From assembly GCA_035578175.1 (NCBI GenBank), contig JAQMRL010000002.1, positions 97,256,748 through 97,320,747 on the forward strand: a DNA stretch of 64,000 nt. The letters run 5' to 3'. Each line of letters starts with the position of its first letter. Within the stretch, counting starts at the first letter, position 1. The notes beneath the pieces were generated by a model, which searched no databases, had not been told where the DNA came from, and worked only from the letters and a program-made list of their open reading frames with translations. The position numbers and the translations under genes are program-made. This stretch comes from Catonia carolina. Taxonomy: Eukaryota > Arthropoda > Insecta > Hemiptera > Achilidae. This document shows, in pieces, positions 59,801-64,000 of the stretch.

Positions 59801-60107
59801 AATCCGAATCAAATTTACTTTTTATTTTCCTTTTCATTACAAAGAAAAATCACTGTCATAAGAATCATCAGGTTTAATTGTAAATATATTATATAAGGTA
59901 AATAAAATTGAGAAATTTACTTCAGCGAATTCTTTTATATAACTTTCCTTTGGTTTGCAAAGAGCTATGTATTCAAACCACAGGCATCGTCCAAGTTGGG
60001 AAGGAATGTTGACAAAACGACATCTGCATGGGAAGTATAGATACTCACAATGCGATTTCAGGCACCAATGCTTCCTAGGTTTATCAAGATACGAGTCGAA
60101 GAAATCA
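43160..60107 (-). CDS. F-box only protein 39-like LRR protein, 5' incomplete, 6 exons
   Basis: Likely substrate-recognition subunit of an SCF ubiquitin ligase. Exons in transcript order: 60107-59921 (tentative), 53741-53567, 49481-47706, 47138-46974, 45320-45156, 43305-43160, with matching phases. The last four exons follow the C-terminal LRR region of FBXO39 as I recall it: DHAWRQAVILCPSLRV, MPLASVHISTGYRGVKAGAF, LIHLEIFEYYGTLQYTRTME, then KTENDIKQLTEKYMPYF. The F-box itself is not seen and should lie in exons upstream of 60107. A Ser/Lys-rich insert of about 400 residues splits the LRR region in the 49481-47706 exon, which makes the protein about twice the usual length of about 440. AATAAA signals lie at about 43102 and 43083. 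Confidence 0.68.
44335..44477 (-). mobile_element. tRNA-derived SINE, family II
   Basis: On the - strand: GGCCGGTCTATGGTGTGATA (A-box region), ACTGGCTTCTATGCCAGGGT, AGGTCTGGTAT, then a body with TCACTCATTTTCACCTATCA. It is in an F-box gene intron. Confidence 0.75.
44480..44700 (-). mobile_element. LINE endonuclease-RT linker fragment
   Basis: The - strand reads IVLFRQVLVKRIHLDVRLQT then ENDIDDTINNLKNVIQSSEW. This is the usual LINE pattern of F...L, followed by DID..I..L...I..A.W, just after the endonuclease. The open frame runs on into the neighbouring SINE. It is a fossil, not an exon. Confidence 0.5.
45156..45320 (-). CDS. FBXO39-like exon (LRR region)
   Basis: Acceptor TTCCCTTTCCAG and donor GTAAGT (45155). 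It is phase 1 on both sides. It encodes SLSFYIWHSRERLDNLIKRI then LAKLIHLEIFEYYGTLQY, matching an LRR of FBXO39 (CRKLFYFKIWAF... in the human protein as recalled). Confidence 0.7.
45730..45902 (-). mobile_element. tRNA-derived SINE, family I
   Basis: On the - strand: GCCGGCCGCATTGGCGTAGT head and GGTTCAAATCCC B box, then the body to CTGCATTAGCAGTAATTGC and CCGGACATTAAAAAAA. It is the closest relative of 32172-32345 by eye. Confidence 0.85.
46080..46265 (-). mobile_element. tRNA-derived SINE, family IV relative
   Basis: On the - strand: ACCTCCATGGCGAAACACTA (A-box region), GGTCCGGGGTTCGATTACC (B box), GGCTAGGATCTGTAAATT, and a body with AACCCACTGATATCG and GTCGTCGCTAATAAAC. Head and body order matches 38637-38808. 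Confidence 0.65.
46640..46706. mobile_element. Pogo/Tigger-like element end
   Basis: TTCGGACAAACGAACTAGTA followed by CTG and TA. It resembles the right end at 55730-55800, with shared TTTCCGGTTTATCC-like and ATTTTC blocks and the CAGTA terminus. No transposase is seen. Confidence 0.4.
46974..47138 (-). CDS. FBXO39-like exon (LRR region)
   Basis: Acceptor TTATTTTCAG and donor GTAAAA (46973). It is phase 1 in and out. It encodes CLPRYNTSAKFITKHMPLAS and VHISTGYRGVKAGAFRLWYF. The MPLASVHIS stretch parallels the IPIRSISLRS strand of FBXO39. Confidence 0.68.
47706..49481 (-). CDS. FBXO39-like large exon with Ser/Lys-rich insert
   Basis: Acceptor TTTTTTCAG and donor GTAAGT (47705). It is 1776 nt of open frame. 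The first residues (YAPYMKEDKPKGTKKPKDRK) lead into about 400 residues rich in Ser, Lys, Thr, Asp and Glu with no recognisable fold, probably disordered. From about SEVFAPDDLFYRKRQAIKG it returns to LRR-like sequence (LAGLTSLNKLCINFSYIADG, then GNLEDLKLLCF, then DHAWRQAVILCPSLRVHLVL). The ATG at 49467 is internal. The acceptor and matching phase show that the reading frame begins upstream. Confidence 0.72.
49758..49910 (+). mobile_element. tRNA-derived SINE, family II variant
   Basis: GGCCGGCCCGTGATGTTGTG head, CCCGTGTTCGATTCCCAGTC (B box), AGGTCTGGCAT, then CACCTCATATCATTACCTAC. Its 3' body differs from 3408 and matches the fragment at 14945. Confidence 0.7.
50783..51980 (+). pseudogene. Tc1/mariner-superfamily transposase, frameshifted
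   Basis: It starts near ACCGGGTGACCCATATGTCG. The N-terminal half (50961-51410) reads TEQRVYMLQLWWKHHKNTAK then TRQHLRKFNKKL, a helix-turn-helix region. After frame changes come ILWSDA (first catalytic Asp), DPRIVIQKELNVPGV, VWGAISSTALI, LQQDGAPAHFG (second Asp) and IEWPARSPDLTPCDFSLWG (third acidic residue, 35 residues after the second by my count). Stops and frameshifts (before NQL, after MDV, and before MQQEI) make it inactive. No right-end inverted repeat was found. It lies in an F-box gene intron. Confidence 0.85.
52061..52471. mobile_element. MITE, about 410 bp, about 35-bp terminal inverted repeats
   Basis: Left end CTGACTCAAACCAAGTGGCC (then TCTCAATGG). The right end reads, reversed, CCAACTCAAACCAAGTGGCC (then TCTGAGATGCG). 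No open frame. It starts about 80 bp after the mariner remnant. Confidence 0.75.
52488..52945 (+). mobile_element. SINE family III copy interrupted by a nested SINE
   Basis: Head 52488-52545 (GTTGATCTAGAGGTAAATTC) and remainder 52692-52945 (TTTTCGGAGACGAAGGTTCC through ACTCTCTCAGAAATGG). They are split by a reversed family II SINE. Confidence 0.75.
52560..52690 (-). mobile_element. SINE family II nested in SINE family III
   Basis: On the - strand: TACTGGCTTCCACGCCGGGG, ATTCGATTCCCTATCAGGTC (B box and AGGTCTGG), body with CATCACTCATCTTCATC, ending CTGCATTAGCAGTAATTGC. That last block is also the 3' end of family I. Confidence 0.75.
53567..53741 (-). CDS. FBXO39-like exon
   Basis: It encodes LEIAGFEHADLEVKEAIGIL then LNLAMGSGNTIKKLYLFHFF, compatible with an FBXO39 LRR (RLKSLSIQ region). 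Donor GTAAAA (53566). The G left over pairs with AA of the 49481 exon to give Glu. Two acceptors four bases apart exist (TACAG before 53745 and GCAG before 53741). Only the second keeps frame with the 59921 exon. A (TAA)n tract lies about 25 bp upstream of the acceptor. Confidence 0.6.
53772..53849. repeat. (TTA)n microsatellite beside a splice acceptor
   Basis: About 26 uninterrupted TTA units. On the transcribed strand it is (TAA)n, placed about 25 bp before the acceptor of the 53741/53745 exon, where branch point and pyrimidine tract should be. Confidence 0.95.
54941..55798. mobile_element. Pogo/Tigger-like non-autonomous element
   Basis: Left end TA-CAGTATACCTCGTTAATCC (54941). The right end, reversed, begins CAGTACTATCTTTTTCCGG (55797). 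CAGT termini next to TA and CCTCG/ATCCGG motifs are typical of pogo/Tigger-like Tc1/mariner elements. No transposase frame seen. Similar sequence (AGTTCGGATAAACG) also occurs near 54250. Confidence 0.45.
56370..57170 (-). mobile_element. RTE-like LINE 3' half, degenerate
   Basis: On the - strand: SRYADDVVTVANRTSNL (catalytic YADD), LNNIRIKRVEI, and later RIMAAMYVKDFMVGEKRKNE. It ends near IANRRLKKAPKEEE with a GAAGAAGAAT tail. Many stops. It lies in an F-box gene intron. Confidence 0.65.
57597..58400 (+). repeat. Gln-rich 45-bp tandem repeat between two direct repeats
   Basis: About six 45-bp units (57840-58090) translate, with stops, as variants of LQQAEIKKQLFEQQS. About 90-bp direct repeats flank the array (57597-57690 and 58309-58400, sharing ATCAAACTTCATCTTTTAT and ACCACCAAAGGTGGAACAT). 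It looks like a decayed coiled-coil gene segment inside an unknown repeat. I do not recognise the family. Confidence 0.6.
58895..58980 (+). mobile_element. tRNA-like SINE head
   Basis: GGTTGGTTGAGCGGTTGGTG (A-box region) and CCTGGTTCGAACCCAGG (B box, able to form a T-arm). No proper acceptor stem is seen, so I treat it as a SINE head rather than a tRNA gene. Confidence 0.45.
59921..60107 (-). CDS. Possible FBXO39-like exon (first visible)
   Basis: Acceptor ATTCTTTTTACAG and donor GTAAAT (59920). 187 nt open in one frame: DFFDSYLDKPRKHWCLKSHC, then EYLYFPCRCRFVNIPSQLGR, then CLWFEYIALCKPKESYIKEF. Its phase-0 end fits the second acceptor of the next exon. Similarity to FBXO39 is weak, so it could belong to another transcript. 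Confidence 0.4.
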
Positions 60108-60214
60108 CTGTAAAAAGAATAATATTGTTTTATAAATAAATAGAACAGTGTGTCAATAAATTTGGCGAGCACGAATAAACAATTCAACTGAGATAGTGTT
60201 TTTTTCTTAATTTA

Positions 60215-60252
60215 TCCAGGATACTCCAAACGGGAGTATAGGACATGTCTGA
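60215..60252 (-). mobile_element. LINE 3'-terminal stem-loop fragment
   Basis: On the - strand: GACATGTCCTATACTCCCGT then TTGGAGTATCC. It matches the conserved 3' end of the LINE copies at 7315-7352 and 25597-25629, including the stem-loop with a different loop. Confidence 0.55.
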
Positions 60253-60259
60253 TAAACGT

Positions 60260-61295
60260 AAAATATTAACAACGTGTTAAATTCATTACTTATCGATTCG
60301 TTTACAGTAAAAATTTGTTTAATGGTTTTAAGTGACATCCCTATTCCGGCGTATTGGACGGAAAAGCGTCATAGGCGGGTTACAAGGTAGAAAAGACCTC
60401 TCTAATGAGAAGTGGTCTTTGCAAACGTCTTGTGATTTTTAGTCAGTAAAAGTAGGTCGTTTATAAAAATTATGCATTATTTTTTTCCGCCATCTCATTT
60501 TTCATTTTGATAAACCAGTTTTTTATTTGATATCATTTGAAAAAAATACCGAACTCATCTATGTTAAAACCGTCTCTCGATCATTCTTTAGCAGCAGGGG
60601 TAAAAAAAATTGCCACTATTTAGCGTCGTCTTTATTAAATGACCCTGTTCCTCCACATGAAGAATTTCGTGACGTTATTTAAATCCATAAATCCAACCAC
60701 TGGAACCAGTAACGTCGGTAATATGCGGTATTTTCCATTTTTGAGTGTTTTCTTTTCCTTAAACGGACGCACAATCCGCACTAAGGGGCAACCATATTGT
60801 CAACGCTACCAAGCGGCAGTTGAGTTGATTGGATATTTTTTTGGTTATGCGCAGGACTACGTTATGCGTCTGACTAGTTGATTGGGTATATCGAGTAATT
60901 TTTTCAAACATAATTTAAAAGGACTTCATAACAAAACATTATAAGGAAGGAAATCGTATGCCTACACTAACCGTTAGCGTATTATACGGATTTTACTTTA
61001 TTACCTTTTCAATAATACAACTTACGTACTCCAATAAACGTGTCATCTAATTCTTTTTATCGAATTTTACACCATTTACCTCAGTGCTTGCTTAAACGTT
61101 TATTTTGAAAACAAAAACAGCTATTTAGAAAGAGCTTTTGTATACCTGGGAAATGTTTTATCAAAAATTTATTAATTTTACTTTATTTTAACGGATACAG
61201 ATTGTTGTAATAACAGATACAGTTGTAATCATTTATTTGCCCATGACGGACAGGTGGAGTGTTAAATTAATTGCACTCGATCTGTTGGTTCCAGG
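60260..61295. other. Unassigned sequence upstream of the visible F-box exons
   Basis: AT-rich. An 80-codon open frame at 60639-60881 has no recognisable features. The missing F-box exon(s) might lie between here and the window end, but I cannot identify them. Confidence 0.4.
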
Positions 61296-61299
61296 GCTA

Positions 61300-61635
61300 C
61301 AAAAAATAGTTCTGTTTCTTATTACATAGCCAGCCAATTATATGTGAACTATTTAAGAACAGAAGAGGTTGAGGTGTAAAAGACACTAGTCAGAGTTATC
61401 TCCTCTGAGTGTAATGAATTTCACTATACAGCCAGATCCTGGGGTGAATGAAGTAAAGGTGTCATTTGCAGGGTGGAAAGTGGGTGCTTTTTGGAGGGCC
61501 TGGCATATGGTAAGCACACTCTTTCAACTCAGTGAGGAAGGCAATAGAAAACCACCTCACTCCTCGTTTTTAATTAGGAAAATTCTCTAGAGGTTCAAAC
61601 CAGCTTTTCGACTGTTGACCTAAACAACAATCATT
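61300..61635 (+). mobile_element. Interspersed repeat family V, copy 2 (SINE-like)
   Basis: Homologous to 30000-30330 over its length: AGTTCTGTTTCTTATTACAT, GTGTCATTTGCAG, GAGGGCCTGGCAT, CCACCTCACTCCTCGTTTTT. Confidence 0.7.
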
Positions 61636-61856
61636 TATTAATGTAGGCTATTTTCTTTCCGCCTCCATAAGTAGGATTTTGTTCAAACAATGATTTAGTG
61701 TTGTAATTAGTGACATATTAATCAATTGTATTCCATGAGTTGTAAAGATAAAGCTTTCAGAAACAAACCGAGAACTATTTAAGGATTTCATACTTTAAAG
61801 AATTGTAAGTAGGCTAAATAATTTATTAATACAATCATTTTTATTGTAAGCTTAAA

Positions 61857-62140
61857 AGAACGGGTTGATATAGTGGTAAAGCAATCGCCACGACTCAGCT
61901 ATTTAACAGTTGATTTTCAAAAACTTGACTATTGAGTACTAGACAATAGTTACAGGTCAGATATACTTTTATGGTTGGAGTTCAATTAACCATACTCTCT
62001 CAGGAATGGTGGGCCTAAGTCTGTACGAGACTTCACGTCATACACATCATCCTCATCTCGTTGGGTCCTAGGGTTGCTTATTGTTCTTAAATTGAACAGA
62101 TTGCAACACAGACACATAGGGATTAGGAAAATAAATAAAT
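61857..62140 (+). mobile_element. tRNA-derived SINE, family III
   Basis: CGGGTTGATATAGTGGTAAA head, CTCAGCTATTTAACAGTTGA, AACCATACTCTCTCAGGAAT, TTGAACAGATTGCAACACAG. Homologous to 63451-63786, with a small deletion around the B-box region. Confidence 0.8.
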
Positions 62141-62789
62141 AGTGCTCAAAACCTGGAATAAACGTCTAAACGTCGAAGTATTTAATCTGAAATTTTGTTC
62201 ATCCAGTTCATTTCATTCATCGATAATGATGAATTTTGTTCATATTGGAAGAGAGCACAAGCTGTACAGATCTCAAAGAGATTAAAAATTAAAGGAAGAA
62301 TTAAAGAGGATTAGCGACCCTATTTAGAGTTTGGAAAAAAACAAAGCGAATTATCTAGTTATACTATTTGAACAGAATAAGATTTGGTTTTATGTTACTG
62401 TAATTTTACTATTTGTGCTTGTTGCTCGTGCAGTGGGCAATTTACACCTGGCGTATGTGTTTTAAATGTTTGTATTTGACAGAGTTCCAATCATAACTCA
62501 TATACGAGCATGTCTTGTTTTAAACTGTCAAGAGCTCTGAACACCCTTCACAGATGGGAAGTGGTTAAGGTCTAATTTTAACCGATAAAGCGTAAACGGG
62601 TACGATTTGAATAAAGTTGACAACACCTATATTTCTGGTGGCAGTATGTGTTTTTGGTAGGGTTATTTTAACATAATTTTTAACAAGTTCTAATGATCAT
62701 AGTAGTCTATGCCCGGTAAACTTATTAAAAATAATTATTATTTTGTCAGCCGTAATACAGACCAGTTGTAATGACCATACAAGCCCGGG

Positions 62790-63060
62790 TAGGACAGACT
62801 TGTCAGGCTCGTTTCACATAATCCGGTTTCGTACGGCACGGTTTATAATCGGCGCCGTTTGCTCCGTACCTGATAAATGTGAAGCGAGTTAATAGGACAG
62901 TTACTGGCCATCTAGATACATCAATTGCCGTATGCGCACCGAACTGAGACCTGAACCGGATCGATGACCGTTCCTCGGCATCGATCTTGTTCGAGGGATA
63001 AATATTACCATTGCTCTTTCGTACGTAAACGCTTCTGTTTGGTTCGGTGATATAAGAGTT
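62790..63060. other. Locally GC-richer stretch with a short inverted repeat
   Basis: More CpG-containing than its surroundings. GGCTCGTTTCACATAATCCG is mirrored by TGATAAATGTGAAGCGAGTT. Could be a MITE end or promoter-like sequence. No gene assigned. Confidence 0.3.
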
Positions 63061-63450
63061 TACAAGAGTAGCACTACAATGGACTGGCTTTTATTGTTTC
63101 AGTGGACTAAAATAAGTGAAAACCTAGACATGAACTTGCTGATGGTAAGAACCAGTAAAAATTCCTTCATAAAATCATGTATCTGGATGTTGAAGAGAAT
63201 CATTCCGTAGAAGGTGCAATTTATCAAATAATGTCATGGGCATCCTAAAGTAGTTTAATATTTTTACATCATCCTTTCTTAGGTTCTTGGATAGTCCATA
63301 AAATAAATCAAACTTTTCTCTTCAAAATAATGTAAACCCATTGAATTTTGCTTCATCTTCTTTGGTTTATTCTCCAATAAAGGACAAGTACACTAGAGCG
63401 CGTCTTCAATCCATGCTGAAAAGTAAAAGAATCTCTCTCCAATTCCCCTC

Positions 63451-63786
63451 AACCCACCGGGTTGGTCTAGAGGTAAAGTCGTTGACAAAATCAGTTGTTA
63501 ACAGCTGATTTTCGGAGACGAAGGTTCCTGGTTCAAATCCTAGTAAAGGTAGTTACTTTTATACGGATTTGATTAGGGCCTACTAGACAGTGGTTACCGG
63601 TGTACTTTTATGGTTGGGGTTCAATTAACCATACTCTCTCAGGAATGGTCGGTCTGAGTCTGTACAAGACTACACCTCATTTGCACGTCATACATATCAT
63701 CCTCATCTCATTGGGTCATGGGTTTGCTTATTGTTCTGAATTGAACAGATTGCAACGTTCACATATTTGGAATTAAAATAAAAAAT
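63451..63786 (+). mobile_element. tRNA-derived SINE, family III, most complete copy
   Basis: CACCGGGTTGGTCTAGAGGT (A box), CTGGTTCAAATCCTAGTAAA (B box), a body with ACCATACTCTCTCAGGAATG and CTCATTGGGTCATGGG, ending CAGATTGCAACGTTC and an AT-rich tail. About 335 bp. Confidence 0.85.
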
Positions 63787-64000
63787 TCCCCTCGCCGTGC
63801 AAACATCTCCGATTCTAAATCGTGCGAAACCGGGTAAGTGAGAAAAGAGCCTTATACCACAGGATGTCTTACAACACGGGTCTCGGCATATCTTCCTATC
63901 GCCCCGATTTAGCCGGGGAGCACTCGATTTAAAAATGTATGAAATATTCTACCGCCAGTAAGTCGCACTGTTTTATAAAATATTGCCTGTTTTACCTGAA

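Noticed and set aside
60639..60881. 80-codon + strand open frame.
   Set aside because: No recognisable motif, signal peptide, splice sites or codon pattern beyond chance.
32172..63786. tRNA genes, suggested by many A/B-box pairs.
   Set aside because: No canonical cloverleaf, and each candidate is followed by a repeated non-tRNA body, so they are SINEs.

Overview
This is one stretch of a eukaryotic, AT-rich, repeat-dense genome. Genes are split by long GT-AG introns, polyadenylation signals are AATAAA, and the repeats are typical of insects: RTE-like and Jockey/CR1-like LINEs, several tRNA-derived SINE families, Tc1/mariner and pogo-like DNA transposons, and foldback elements. An arthropod, most likely an insect, fits best. 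I cannot name the species. There is no prokaryotic operon, CRISPR array or canonical tRNA/rRNA gene. The tRNA-like sequences are SINE heads.

Layout. (1) 1.6-15.5 kb, + strand: eight exons of a lysosomal glucosylceramidase (GH30, GBA1-like) with both catalytic glutamates. Its N-terminal exons lie before the window. Its introns hold a palindrome-bearing tandem array, an antisense LINE with a 45-nt poly(A) tail, a GC-rich element with a 12-bp target duplication, and a large hairpin. (2) 15.6-18.2 kb: LINE debris, including a perfect 239-bp tandem duplication. (3) 18.3-41.9 kb, - strand: a locus I think is the most interesting thing here. One TATA-driven exon encodes a signal peptide plus an acidic propeptide start. 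Far downstream are three separate terminal exons (18.4, 21.7 and 28.8 kb). Each has the same splice phase, begins with the same conserved propeptide motif, continues into a different Arg-rich cationic peptide, and ends at its own poly(A) signal. The long intron is filled with LINEs, a gypsy-type LTR, SINEs and two foldback elements. (4) 43.1-60.1 kb, - strand: an F-box only protein 39-like leucine-rich-repeat gene in at least six exons. It carries an unusual Ser/Lys-rich insert of about 400 residues. Its introns hold SINEs, a broken Tc1/mariner transposase, a MITE, pogo-like ends, a (TTA)n tract next to a splice acceptor, an RTE LINE and a degenerate Gln-rich tandem repeat. (5) 60.2-64 kb: SINEs and unassigned sequence.

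The glucosylceramidase and F-box protein are housekeeping genes with no evident link to each other. The peptide locus between them looks like a secreted effector locus (antimicrobial, venom or salivary type). One promoter and one signal exon could supply several mature peptides by alternative terminal-exon use. That is an inference from splice phase and motif conservation, and it needs transcript data.
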